Positions 13,795 to 31,200 of a stretch of 64,000 nucleotides of DNA are shown piece by piece. Under the pieces are notes generated by a model. The model was not told where the DNA came from, ran no database searches, and saw only the letters and a list, made by a program, of their open reading frames with translations. Positions within the stretch are counted from its first letter, which is position 1. Every line of letters begins with the position of its first letter. The position numbers were made by a program, and so were the translations under genes. Origin of the DNA: Acridotheres tristis (taxonomy: Eukaryota; Chordata; Aves; Passeriformes; Sturnidae); the NCBI GenBank assembly GCA_037013685.1, contig CM072906.1, positions 4,563,001-4,627,000 on the forward strand, given 5' to 3'.

Positions 13795-15538
13795 ATAATG
13801 GTCTTGCTTCTTCTCTCAAAGTTGTGCTCCAAGCAGTGACTCCCTTTCTGCAGGTGGCTATTTTGGGCCAGAAAGTTCATTAGCCGGTGTTGAATCAGTG
13901 GAACTGAAGTTTCCAGGCTTTGAATCCTTTCCACAGCCAGGTCACTGCTGCAGCACCTTTGAGCCCTGGTTTTGTTTGCTTTTCATTGGAACCCTTTTGA
14001 TTTCAAAGGTGTGAAGGATGATACTGAGGCATGGGCTCCTATTTTTGACTCTCCAACACACTTCTGTGCAGAATTACATCTCCTTTTACTTGTTATCTAC
14101 TTAGAGAGTGATTGCAAGTGTTTACATGTGAGTGTTACACAGCACTCAGGTTCGAAATATTGAAGTTACTACTATTTGCTCCTTAAAATGAGCTTGCTTG
14201 CAGAAATAATGCATTGGCCACATTAATTTTATTTTTAATATTGTGCTATCTCATGAGATCAAATCACAAAAGTATGAAAAATCTGCCATTAGCCCTTGTG
14301 GGTTGTAATCCTGTATCTATTATTAGGTTTAAATAAATGAAACTAGCATTGTACACTGTTCAGATCAAGTAAGGAAGAAAAGATTAGTGATTTTCCAAAC
14401 AGTTTTGATTTGGGTCTTATTAACTATGACATGGCTTGAAGATTTAATACCTTATTTTGTATCAGACCTGCTGCTCCTCAGCTGGAATTGCATCTTACCC
14501 TCTCAGTAGCTCATCAGTGCAAGATCTGGAGCTCGTGGGCTCCAGCCCCCAGAGTCAGACAGCTCAGTGCAATGGTGTGCTGGCAGTTCTCCCTGGCAAC
14601 GTCTGTGCCTCATATATCACTGAAGGAGATGTTTTGTGGGGAGGAATTATCAGACCTGTCCCAGAAGGAATTCAGAAAGAAATGGGAAAGTGCCTGGTGG
14701 AAGTGCACTGTGGCACTGGTGTCAGTCAGGCAGTGAGGGTGGTGAGAAAGTCCTTTGTCATTTGCTACCTGACTCTTCATTGTAGCACAAAATATGAAAT
14801 TCATTTATTAATCAGTTCTTTTTCTTTCTTGTCCCTAAACTTGGAAGCACAGGTCTTTAGAAGTGTTGCATTTCCATTGGTCAGGTTCCTTGCTAGCACT
14901 CGGTATCAGAAACCAAAGCACACTGAGTTCTTTGCTCCACTGAAATTCCCTCTTTCTTCATGATTTGTGTTCTCTTTGCTTGGCTCTAAATGTGTGCTTC
15001 CTTTTTAAATATAGTTTTCCAAGTTTCTGGCCGTACCAGATTGTTTATATTTTTTAAAAGCCTTCTGCTTAGCCGTTATATTGCTCTTTATAGTTCTGCT
15101 TAACCACATTGGTTTCTGTTGCTCTTTTTTCTTGCATAAACTTAGCTGGGATGAATTTCAAATGTGGTTTATCCAACTGTTAAGTATTTCCCACTTTTCT
15201 GCAATAGATTTCACATATGTTACAGAATTCCAAACCAAGATCTGGTGGACATATTGCCCTGTTTCTTTACTCAAAGTCAGATATAGAAGGATTTTTAAAT
15301 ATTTCAATGCCAATATTGAGGTCACTGGTCTAGCACACTGCTTGGCTTCAAATCCATTTGTCATATCGAGCTGGTTTCCAAGGATTAGGATAACTATGGT
15401 CTGTGTATTTATTTTAAAATGTTAATTTTATGCCAATAAACCTTAAGGGGAAAAAATATTGGTCCTTTTGAGTTGGGAACGCAGAAGGTTTTTATTTTCC
15501 ATCCAGAGGTCAAACTGTGGAGTTACATAAGACAAATG

Positions 15539-15586
15539 TCCATCCATCCATCCATCCATCCATCCATCCATCCATCCATCCATCCA
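15539..15586 (+). repeat. (CATC)n microsatellite, 48 bp
   Basis: An uninterrupted tetranucleotide repeat of about 12 units. It produces a serine/isoleucine/histidine/proline repeat in open frames, which is not meaningful. Likely length-polymorphic. Confidence 0.97.
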
Positions 15587-16906
15587 GGATTTACCCATTC
15601 AAAAATGTATCTAAAATTAGGAATTAGGCTTTTTTCAGAGTATTTAGACAGTAGTATTTGTGTCTAGTAACAAGTCAGTGACGTGACCACCTATTTGGGG
15701 TCTGGTATTAGACCTGACAGGAGGTCCCAGGTTTGTGCTTTGGGTCCCTTACAGGTGGTTGAGTTCTGAACAAATTCCAGAAGCGTTGCAAAATTCTGGT
15801 GGGGAATATTGGGAGTTTTGCAGGCAGGTTGGAGGCACCTTGGCAGAGGGATGAGGTGAAGGTAGTCTTGCTCTAGCATGTTCTCACTTTTCATGAACTT
15901 TTCTCATAGCCAGGTTTTTCTCTTTTTGAGTTAATAAAAAGATAAAACAGTGCCAAAATTCTTATTTGAATTCTTGATTCTCCCAGTGACTTGGGGAACG
16001 ATGTCTGTAGCTGAATGGAGGGGTTTGCCTTTATTTTTTTGTATTATGTGGAAATACTGCAGCAGAGGCACAAACAGACACAGAAGATTGAGTATTGTTG
16101 GTTTATGCACTGATAAGTGACCCGTTCAATCTGTTATGGTGACATTTGGAGGCACAGCACTGAGTGGAGGAATTGGGATGGGGATAACACACTTGGAAAA
16201 AGCTGGAAAGCAGTGGGACCTGTGCTTCAGCTCAGTAGAAACAGTTGGAAGATACTCTGGCATTCATCAGGTGCTTAAAAAAAAAAATAGATGTTTTGGA
16301 GAGGAAATGGAGTTGCCTGCTAATAACCTTGGAGGAATAGATTCCAATAATAGGAAAAGATAATTTTGTATTCAAATAAGGCAAGACTTAAATGGAAAAG
16401 AGCACTGCAGTGGCAGTATGGAATTATACACAGCATGCCAGAGGAGATAAGAGGGACTGAAATGTAACCAGTCCAGATTCAAGTATAAGGTTAACCAATA
16501 TTTGAATTAATACATGTTTATAATAGGATAACTCAAAACAGGGAAAACCAGTATCTTTAAAATGCAGACAGGTGAAAATAAACCTGATTTGAATATGTCC
16601 AAGATCTGTAATCTTCACTGGATTTGGGAATTTATTAGGAGGTTTATTGTGTATTGTGTGCCATTGCTCCTGTCCTGTGTAATGCTGGGGTGGAGCCAGG
16701 AATAGTTTTGAGGAAAATGGTGATGTTTTGGTTGCAAGATGGAATCCAAAGGGTTGTAAAGCTTCACTTGCTGTTGTTCTGGAGGTCAGATCTCTGGAAG
16801 CCTGGTGCTTGTTCTGTGCTGCTCCCTGCTTCCATCTCCATATTCCCAATAACATGATGTGTATGTATGAGGGGGTTTTGTTTTTTTTTTTTAATTTCTG
16901 TGACAG

Positions 16907-21906
<5,000 letters not shown>

Positions 21907-22011
21907 CTCTTTTTATTGCTTTCTTTTTTCCTTCCCCCCTCCTTTTTCCTTTTCCTACTTTCCTCCTCTTTTTCCTCTCTTCTTTCATTTTTCCTCTTTT
22001 TTTCCCCCTTT
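21907..22011 (+). repeat. Pyrimidine-rich tract (~105 bp)
   Basis: An almost purely C/T stretch with irregular TTTCC/CCTTT order. It generates F/S/P-rich open frames on this strand and K/E/R-rich frames on the other, both artefacts of composition. Confidence 0.85.
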
Positions 22012-22163
22012 GATGAATACATCTCCTTCAGGATAATATTTAGGTGCCATGTCCTACCTTCCCACATTTTTATTTTCAAGAGCTTTGTTTGCCAGATAAA
22101 TTATTTTTATGATAATTTGTGCTGCATGGGCTTGGTATTTCAAAAGCCAAGTAGAGAAGTAAA

Positions 22164-22165
22164 TA

Positions 22166-22231
<66 letters not shown>
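22164..22231 (+). repeat. (ATT)n microsatellite, ~68 bp
   Basis: About 22 uninterrupted ATT units. Translation gives homopolymeric tyrosine or asparagine in open frames on either strand, which are artefacts. Confidence 0.98.
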
Positions 22232-23451
22232 CTTTTCTGGAAAAGTTATAAAATCTATCTCCATATCTTTAAATGTGATCTGAACACCAGTCTTGTGGAG
22301 TCAGAGGGGTTAAGTCAGGTCTAACCTTATCCTGGGTGGAGTATTTAATATATATTTCACTTTAGCATATTCTCTTTGTTCACAGGAAACTCATCAGTGT
22401 TTCTAACATCTATTTCTATGTTATGATCTCTTGCTGCCTTTTATTAGAAGTGAGAGGACACTCAAACAATTATAATTCACAGTTCTATTTTCCTAGGATT
22501 CTCCTAAAACTGACCTCCATTGACCACAATGACCATTCCTACCATACTCAGTAAACTTCATTAATATATATTTTTTAATAATTGTCTTTATTGTCTTAAC
22601 TTGTGCTGCTCCCAGCAGGGCAGGGTGGCAGCAGAGGGTGGGCAGCACAATCTGTGCAATTTATTTGGGAATAACAGGGCTTGAGAAAGTCCTCTGAGCA
22701 AATGAGGCCATATTTTGGGGATTGTTGCTATGTAGGATTTCGTAGCTCATGACTTTCAATCAGCATTTGTAAAGGTCTGAAACTCAGGAAAAGAGTTCCC
22801 CTGCCCTGCAGAAGCCATGACTGTGTTATGTGTTATTAGGCAGAGAAGTTTATTTGAAAGCATTTTTCTGAAACCATATGACCTGGGCCACTTTGAGTTA
22901 CTGCTTCTCTCTCCATTTGCTTTCAAGATACCCTTAAATCAATTTTCTACAACACATTTACCTCGAAAGTCTTTTTGTAAATCTGAAAATATACAGGCAA
23001 TTACTTCATTCAAGAGCTCCAAAAATATTTGAAAGGAGGACACATCTGATTCAACCAAACTCATCAGAATAGTTGAACAAATTAATTCCTCTGAAGTCAC
23101 TTGCTGTTAGTAATGTAGATTTATTTCATTTGAGCATTCTCCTGGTTGAGCGTTCTTGAGAGCTGAAGAATTCACTTTTCTTCTCCCAGCATTGGTTGCA
23201 GGTATTGGATTTCAGTAATGCCAAGGGTGCAGCATTTTCCACTGCAGAAAAGGAGAAAAGGGGATATTTGGGGAATGACTGTGGTTTACAAAGGGACACA
23301 CTTGTAAGCAAATATTTACAAGTTAATCTCTCTTGTTAAGCCTTTGATGCTGTCACTGAAAGAAGGCAAAGCAAACAGTTTGTTTTTCCCTGGGTGTTCT
23401 GCCTTTGCTTGAACCTTGCAGGGCTGACCCAGTTGGAAAGTGGCCAGAGCA

Positions 23452-23477
23452 GGGCAGGGGAAGGTTGGGGGTGAGGG
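23452..23477 (+). other. G-quadruplex motif
   Basis: GGG, GGGG, GGGGG and GGG runs are separated by loops of 2, 6 and 3 nt on the + strand, in intron 2. This is a motif match only. Confidence 0.6.
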
Positions 23478-25510
23478 CTGGAAGAGCTGAACCTTTTCAA
23501 GGTCACAACTCAAGGAAAAAAAGCAGAGTGTGACAGAGCATTTGTCATCCTTCCTCCTGCAGAATGGTTCCACTTTATGTAGTGTGCATTAAGATAGAAC
23601 GTGATTTATTGATGTATCATTGACTGGCTTTTAAGGGAAAATATTTAGCTGAAATAGCTGGGTTTTTTCTCACTGTGGTACCAACAATTACAGCTATTCT
23701 TTCATTCTATTTTATGGTAAGCAAAGTATAAAACTTGGAATTTATACGGAGATCACTCACAAAGTGAGTCTGAAGTTCAGTTCCTCATTTTGCTCTGAAC
23801 AATAGTTTGACTTATTTTCAAGAGTTATAAAAATAACAGGCATCAATATCCCTGCTCTTCCTTCCTATGTGTATTTACCAAGCAAAGAAATAATAAAACA
23901 CCTTCAATTAGTATTTTTCCTTTTTTATTTTGTGAACAAACATTCTGTAACCCTCAGCTCATCTGCTGGACCACCTCAAAGTCGCCCAGGTGTAATTAAA
24001 GGAACGTGTTGTTCTCATTAAAATCACGATGTCAGGAATAATTCTTTGAACAGGAGTTGCCACTTCTGGGAGATTCTTGTCCTTGCTCTGACAAGTGAAT
24101 AGCTGGGTCTGCTTGAAAAAAACCAGAAACTGTTAATTTGGAGAGTAAAATACTCACAAACCAAATGCCCAAAGTACAAATAATAGTTTGAAGCTTTTCT
24201 ACTAAACACCTTCCCAAATGCCCCAAGTTTCTGCAGGGCCATTCTGCTGTGGTCAGTTTTGGATAAAATCTTGATTTTTAGGTGGAGAAATGTCTGTGAA
24301 ATGCTCTTAAAACCTATTTTCTTCCAGGAATCTTGAGTGTGTTTTGCTTGCTTAAGACAAAAAAAACGCTTCCTGGTAACAATTTTAAAGTAAATTAAAT
24401 GACAGATGAGAATTAGAGCAGTTGAGAGTCATTTTGATTTTGGAATTCTTTTTGCATTAACACATCTGCAGTGTTGATGAATATATGGAAAAATGAAATT
24501 GTGCTTCTATCCTGCCGTGTCTCCAGTGTGACAATAAATCACCTTTTTTTCCTTTTAAAACGTCTGGCTTTGTAATTTATGTTTGCATAACCCATTACTA
24601 AATTCATAGTAGGTGTTTTAGTTGGCAGGCACAATTCCAGGGATTCAGTGGACCTATTTTAATACTGAGCTTTTGTTACTGTTCATAATTATGTGTAGAA
24701 ATATATGTATTTTCTTAATTATAAAAAACCAGCCTGCTTTAACTTTGGATCTCCTCTCACTTCCTCCTCACAAATAGTGCTTTAAAGCTTTGAAAGAATT
24801 ACTGCTTTTTTTGACTTGAGAAAAGAAATGGATTTACCAGGCTGAGGGGTTTTTTCCAGTTTTGAAAAAACAAAACACCAAAAAAGTAATAAAGTACAAA
24901 AAGAAAAGTTGTGATGCATCCCTGGTGCTATTTAGAATTTTTTGAGGATTCTTTATATTTTATAGACCAGTTGTAAATATTTAGGGCAGCATCAAGACAG
25001 TATGCAAATAAAAGAAGTTTTATTAATAACCATTATCTGGCCTGTGGCAATAAATATGTATGACTCACATAGGAATAAACCCACCCAATAAATATAAAAG
25101 CCATACAAAACCATTAACAATTTTTAATGGACTTGCAGATGGAATAATTTAATGCAACTGTAGTTACTCAGGTTCCAGCTCCTGTAACTATTCCTCATCT
25201 CCTTGAAAGCTTTCATCTGAAATGCATTGCCACCATTCAGGATTCCACCTTGTCTCTGTTTAAAACCATAAAGCTGTGGTTTCACAATTTTTGAAGCACT
25301 AATGCTTATTTATGGCCATAGTTCTGCACTTTTTAAGTACAGAGGTGGTTATTTATCTATGGAACATCCAGTGACTTTTTAAAAAGGAAGTTTTTCTTTA
25401 GAGGGCTGTGTTCAGCAGGAAGGATGGGGAGCTGGGAATGAGCTCTGTGCTGGTCCTGGGCATCCCCTGGCCCAGGACTGCCCTGGGACAGAATCATTTC
25501 TTCATTGTTG

Positions 25511-25668
25511 TCACCCAGGGACACTGGGCTTGTGGTTCCCCCATCCCTGGAAATGTCCAAGGCCAGGTTGGATGGGTTGGAGCAACCTGGGATAGTGGAA
25601 GGTGTCTCTGTCCTGTGGAACTGGATGAGCTTTAAGGTCCCTTCCAGCCCAACCCACCCTATGATTCG
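25511..25668 (+). mobile_element. CR1 LINE 3'-end fragment, sense
   Basis: The segment reads like a CR1 tail in the sense orientation: 'ccatccctggaaatgtccaa', 'ggccaggttggatgggttgg', 'agcaacctgggatagtggaa', then 'aactggatgagctttaaggt' and 'cccttccagcccaaccc', ending CTATGATTCG. This is a non-coding, 5'-truncated copy. It is followed directly by an (ATT)n run at 25669. Confidence 0.88.
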
Positions 25669-25690
25669 ATTATTATTATTATTATTATTA
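25669..25690 (+). repeat. (ATT)n microsatellite at the CR1 3' end
   Basis: About seven ATT units directly abut the last recognisable CR1 octamer (CTATGATTCG). The usual avian CR1 end is one or a few ATTCTRTG octamers, so the triplet run probably grew from the CR1 terminus after insertion. Confidence 0.9.
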
Positions 25691-26092
25691 CTTATTAAGA
25701 TTGAGGCTGTTAAAGGACCCAAGCTTGGGATATTTCTGTCCCAAAATGGTTTTCTTGTGGTTCTCTGCAATGGAGAAAACGCTGAAAAATGCTCAGCTCA
25801 TAAATGAAAGCAGTTCTGGAATTGGATGAGGTAGCTACAGCATCATCACATCTTGTAAAAAGCTTCTGCTGTGGTTTTCTATGTGTTTTGTTTCCTACTG
25901 GGTAAATAACAGTAATTTAAAGTATTTTGAAGGATATGTCAGGTTTGTCAGTGCGTCCAAGTATGTGTGTGCGTGTGTGTGGGCACCAAGGAGCTTTTAA
26001 TAAAATATTGCAAAAGCAATTGGTGCTGCTGGGCTGGGGAGCTGTGAGCAGAGGCACCTGCAGACATTGTGCAGGCTCCAGGCTGGGTTTAA

Positions 26093-26575
26093 TCCGAAGC
26101 TTTCACTCGGATGGGCTGGGAGTGCTTTCAAAAACGCCCCGATGTGCTGAGACTTCTCAGTGCTGTTTGTCAGAAGCGATTTGAGGCGAACTCTTCAGCA
26201 CTTTCCGTGCACTTTAGGGCATGTCCACACGTGCAGTGGAGCTGTGCTGAGGCTGCTGCTTTGTGCTGTGGCCATTCCAGGCAGCCCTAACGCGTTCCTT
26301 GGCTGGCAGCAGCGGGCGGCTCCTTTCAAGCCGGCTGGCTCCGGCTCCGGGGGCTGTGCTGCACTGAGCTCCCAGTGCCACATCTCCCAGGCCTTCATCC
26401 GACAAATTAACCCGGTGCTGATTGTCCCCTTTGCCTCTAAGTCCTGCGGGTGAGGCACTGAACTGGGATGGGGCAGTCACAGCAGCGCTCAGGGAAAACA
26501 AGAAGCCAGAGGTGGGATGGGGGCTGCTCCTGTGGGAACCGGGTTATGATGCCCTGCAGTGCCTGGAACGCCGTC
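26093..26575. promoter_or_regulatory. CpG-enriched, GC-rich patch inside intron 2
   Basis: I count 22 CpG dinucleotides in about 480 bp by hand, against very few in the flanking kilobases. They include clusters such as AACGCGTTCC, AGCGGGCGGC and CCGGCTGGCTCCGGCTCCGG. It could be a small intragenic CpG island, an enhancer or an alternative promoter. Alternatively it is a GC-rich patch without function. Overlapping open frames (97, 95 and 148 codons) have no recognisable product. Confidence 0.35.
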
Positions 26576-26700
26576 CCTTGCTCCTTGGGAAACTCCATCC
26601 TTTGCTCCAAGTGCAAATATATCCATCGCTTTTTGGGAAACTCTCCATTGTCTGTGGGAAGCTATCCACTGCTTTTTGGGAAATTATCCACTGCTCCCTG
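26575..26700 (+). repeat. Degenerate tandem repeat, ~21-22 bp unit
   Basis: Units of the form CCACTGCTTTTTGGGAAACTAT start at 26623, 26645, 26666 and 26688 (spacings 22, 21 and 22). A related element (TTGCTCCTTGGGAAACTCC) lies just upstream at about 26579. The third and first units are most alike. Confidence 0.8.
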
Positions 26701-27803
26701 CACAGGCTCCTCAGGGCCTCCTTGGGCCGGGCAGTGCTGGGCCCCAGGAACTGGGATCAGATTTGCAAATCACTTTGGAGCAATCTCCTCTTGCTTTCTT
26801 GCAAAAAAATCAACCAGGCACTTGGTTGCAGTGAGTGGGCAGTGGTCTCAGTGATGGGCAGTGTGTGAGATCAGAAGGAAGAAAATCACGCAGGTTCACT
26901 TCCATGCTGATCAGTCACATTATCACTCATGTGAACGCTGAAACTCAGCTTAAAACCCAGAGCTGGGTGTGGGAAGCAGCTCTGCAGTGTGTGACACACT
27001 TTTAAACCCTGGCACCTCAGTGCAAAGGGCACGCTGCCCTTTGCTGCCCACGGTGCCCTTGGTTCATCCTTGCAGGTAAAATAAGGGCAGCAATAAAGAA
27101 ATGAAGTGATGCTTTGTTAGGAAAGGGAAGGCATTATTAGTCTAAAAAAAGATTTAAACAAAATCAGCTAACTGGTTGGAGTAGTTCTTCAATTAATGCT
27201 TGAAAAAGCAATAAGTTTCAAATGTTCTTTCAGTCAGTCACAGGAAAAGGCATATATTAAGCTCACCTGTTGAGAGGATTATCTCTGCTAAACACACTCA
27301 TTTTACTTGAGACCAAAATAGATCCTTAAAAAATTAATACTGAAATAGGTTTACAGCCGATAGAGAGATTTCCTTCAGACCTGTTTTGTGGTATGCTCAT
27401 CTGCTTTTTCAGGAATTTTAAGCATTGAAGGAATGAAGTCAAAGCTGCTGCTTGTCTTTGAAATGGATGCCTCTTTGATAAGCCTCTGATCTCTGTACCC
27501 AGAGTTGTAGTAGCAGATTCAAACACTGATTGTAAAATTGGGAGACTAAAATGTAGCCACGACAGCTTCAAACACTCTGTCTCTCTGTCAGATTCAATGC
27601 ACAGGACATTGCCAGGAGTTAAAACGATGCAAAATTAAAGTAGCCTACTAAATTTACCTGCCATGGAGAATCCACAAAAGAGCTGCCACTTCTAATCCTC
27701 CAATTCGTTTCAAATTATTATTTTTTCAAATTGGACTCCCTGATCTCTTCAGCTCAAGCTGTTGTAGAGATTTGAAGAGCTGTCTCTTCTTGTCAGATCA
27801 CTG

Positions 27804-27885
27804 GTTTAATAATAATAATATCTTACGTTTATATAGTCCTTTTCATCCTGCAGCTTCCCAAAGTGCTTTACAAGCTCTCTATACA
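27804..27885. mobile_element. Possible ancient CR1/L3-like interspersed repeat remnant
   Basis: A short AAT run (27806-27820) leads into 'cttacgtttatatagtcctt', 'ttcatcctgcagcttcccaa' and 'agtgctttacaag'. This resembles the widely distributed amniote motif '(AAT)n...TTATATAGCGCTTTTCATC...CAAAGCGCTTTACAA' found in old L3/CR1-type elements. Only the core is recognisable; flanking sequence to about 28050 could belong to the same element. The assignment is from memory of the motif. Confidence 0.4.
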
Positions 27886-28232
27886 CAAAATCATGCAACC
27901 ACCTCTTGGGTGGCTGCTGCTCATCAGCTGCAGGAGTGTCTGGCAGCTCACTTGAAAGCACCAGCGAGGGGTAAAAGACACGGAGATGATCCCAGTGCAT
28001 CCCAAGGGGATGAGAACCACTGCTGGGATCTCCTGCCCACCCCAAAACTGGGGACACAGTAATGAACCATCACTACAGTCTTGCTGGTTTGTTTTCAGAT
28101 TTTTTTTTTTTTTTATTTCACTGTACTCAGTCTGAAACATCCCCGTCCCTGGAATTTAAGGGAACAAGAGTAATTTTGTACCACTCCTTTCAAAAATGTA
28201 CATGGGAAAGTGCAGTTACCTTGAATATTAAG

Positions 28233-28254
28233 TTATTTAAAAAAAAAAAAAAAG
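28233..28254 (+). repeat. Poly(A) tract
   Basis: A run of about 15 A after TTATTT. No retroposed gene body or target-site duplication was recognised around it. Confidence 0.7.
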
Positions 28255-28299
28255 AGTCCAAACCTCTACCCAGATGTTCTTACTCATCTGTTTTTGTTG

Positions 28300-31200
28300 G
28301 AGACCGATGGAGAGCTGTTCTGACCTGTCAGCAAGGGCCTTCAATGGTTTCTTTAAACCTCCAGAACCTGGGGATGATGGTGCAGAACAGATTTTTGTCA
28401 AATTAGTTCTAACTCTTGAGGTAATGATTCCTGGGAGGGAAGAGGCATTGAAGTGGCATGAGGCTGCTCATTAGTGGAGGAGACACAAAGTGAGTGCAGC
28501 CACTCTGCACTGGTTCTCCCAGGGAAAATGGCCAAGAACACATTGATGGAGTTTAGGCACAATTAATATAATGAGCCCAGGGTTCTGTAAGGATTGATCT
28601 GGCTCATTTTTTTATTTCCTTTAGTACTTCTTGGTTTGGCTTCAAGTGTGCCCTTCCCAAGATTGCTGGTGCTGAAAGAAATATTAAAAACAAACAAAAA
28701 AAATCAAGGACTGCTAAACGTTAGAGTCACTGACACATCTGCACAACATCCTGCTGTGCTGTGCTCATCTGAATTTGGATCATGTCCAGACTCATAACTT
28801 TTTCAAATTATCCTGAATTTTGTGTTCTAGATACCATTAGAGACCATTTACTGTGTCCAGATTGACTTCAAATAATCCTGCCTTCTTCCTTACCCACCCT
28901 TTGGGGGTGGAGAGGATGCTAATGAAGAATTCCTTCCCTTCTTCTGCCTGGGGGAAGGGGTTTCACTCCAATGGTTTGGAGCCAGGAAGAGGGAAAGCTG
29001 GAGGCCCAGACATGGTCTCAGAGGCCTTAAAAATGTGGAAAAATAGAAAGTGTACATCCATAGACACTAATACTAATGGACACTTATCCTGTCTCTGGCT
29101 GTAAATTATTGAGATCCTGCTTCTGTCTGGTAATGCAACTTAATCAGAATCGGTTTTACTGCTCTGACCCCATAGGGAACCTTCTAATTTCATTTTATTT
29201 TACATTTTGTCTAGTCACTGTGCTAGGAAGCATTGTATCCAGTCTCCTGGTGACAATTTGAAGTTCCATGCTCTTGTATTTACCCAAAACCACTGGAATC
29301 AGGAGGCTGCAGTTCAGTGCTGTGGCTTTTTTCTTGCAGTCCTTCAGCTGATGGTCAGTTGAGAGGACACAAGGTGCCCAGCAGTTTGCAATCCTGCACT
29401 CTGTTTAGGGCTGGGGTGATTAAAAACATCCCAATGCCATGATTTCCTGAGCAGAATTCCCCAAGGCAGCCTGCTGCTGGGCTGGGCTGTGCAGAGAACC
29501 TCTGTCTACAGCTCCTGCATCTTGCAGCCTTTTCAAGGTGCAGCTTTGGCTTTTCTCTCTCTAAATACGATGCCTGGGGTGTTGCTCGATGCCTCCTCAC
29601 AGCCTCAGCACTCAATTTGGGTTTTTCCAGGCTCCCCATGGGCAACAGCAGCTTTGTAGGCAGGAGGAAACCTGGAAATCAGCTGAAAAACTGCTTTACA
29701 CCCATGCATGGAGACTGAGGTCATTTCTTGGGATATCCAGGGGGTTGATGGTGACACAGCATTTTAGAGCTCCCATGGAGGATTTTTCCAAGGCAGTGTG
29801 GAATGGTGTGAGAGCTCACCTTGCCCATCCAAACGCTGCCAGTAGTTCCTCCATGAAGGACAGCCACCAATTTTGTGCTGTGCCAGCTGCAACAGCACTT
29901 TTACCTTCATATGATACAGACACCAGGGGAGGGATTTGGGAGAGGCTGAAGGGTTGAGGCTGCTGCAGGTCAGCATCCTTGCTGCTCCTCAGGTAGAAGA
30001 CACAACATGTGTTTTTAGCTTCCAAGGACATGATTCCCTGCCCAGTGCTGTCACTGGTGGTGCCCAGAGGTTGGGATGTCCGTGTCCCACACTGACCACG
30101 AGGTGAGCAGCGCTCGTGCTCCTTTCAGCTCAGTAACCACCACATTTTTATTCTCTCAGCCTAGTCTAGCACGTTTCTTAAAGGGATTACACTCCCAAGC
30201 CTGGGATTGAAAGCTGGGTTTAATGAGTTTGATGAGCCTGTGTAGCAGACTCGCAGAGAAGCCTGTCTGTCTGAACAGCATTTTTAATAAATTCCCCCTG
30301 CTCCGCAGATTAGCGAGATTAGTGCGGGAGGGCTCCTTCCCCATGGATGGTGCCACATAAAGACAAGCTCCACCGATCACTGGCAGTGCTTGCCAAAAAC
30401 GAGTGTCTTTACACTTAAAAAGAGAGTGTCTCTAGTGGCAGAGCCCTTTGTCCTGGGCCAGCACGGGGTGTGAGGAGTGCAGGCTGGGAGCGCCGCGCCG
30501 TTGGATGCTCAGCTGCATCTCCACAGGCTTCTACCCTCACCCCATCTGCTGTGGGGGATGCTGCTTGCACATCTCCCAGAAGTGAGAACTTGCTCTAAAA
30601 AAACCCCAAACCCAGCCTTCAGAATTACTTATTAAAGAAAGTGATCTGCGAATTTATGTTGTTTCCGTAAATTTCTGTTGGAATTCTCCAACTGTGAGCT
30701 GGCAAAAAGGCACTCGGATGTTCCCTGTGTGTGTATTTGCATATATATATTTATGTGTGTGTACACACATTAAAAGTAGCTCTGCTCAAAGGTGAAACTG
30801 GTGATAGTGTCTTGGAGCAAGTGGGCTACAGAATCCCTCCAATGGACAGGCTTTTCCACCGAATTCTCTCTCAACAATAGTGTTGGCACATTTTTAAATG
30901 TGTGAATACATATATAAATAAGTCTTAGAAAACAGCAACTGATAAGGAATTTTTAAAGTGAGCAATAACTGGGTAAAATATGTAAGGGTAGGTGGCATTT
31001 CTTGTGGGATATTGACTCTTCAAACCTGTTGCTGGTCCAAAATTAAGTATTGCTGTTCTGTTTTCCAAATCAGTGTAATTATGGAACAAGGAAAAAAAAA
31101 AGATTTCTGCATACCTTATAATTTAATATTTTTTTTTAATAGAAGATGAAAGAGCCAACATACTTTGTCTGTGAGCTTTTGAAATATTAGAAATATTTTG

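Noticed and set aside
14457..14963. Plus-strand 168-codon open frame, the longest not explained by a repeat
   Set aside because: I recognise no protein family, there is no credible promoter or splice context, and other frames overlap it. An open frame of this length is not surprising in 64 kb. Conservation analysis would settle it.
22076..22264. Poly-asparagine and poly-tyrosine open frames
   Set aside because: They are translations of the (ATT)n microsatellite.
26422..26868. Overlapping 148-, 128- and 91-codon plus-strand frames in the CpG-rich/tandem-repeat region
   Set aside because: Three frames are open at once, which points to base composition and the 21-22 bp repeat rather than coding selection.
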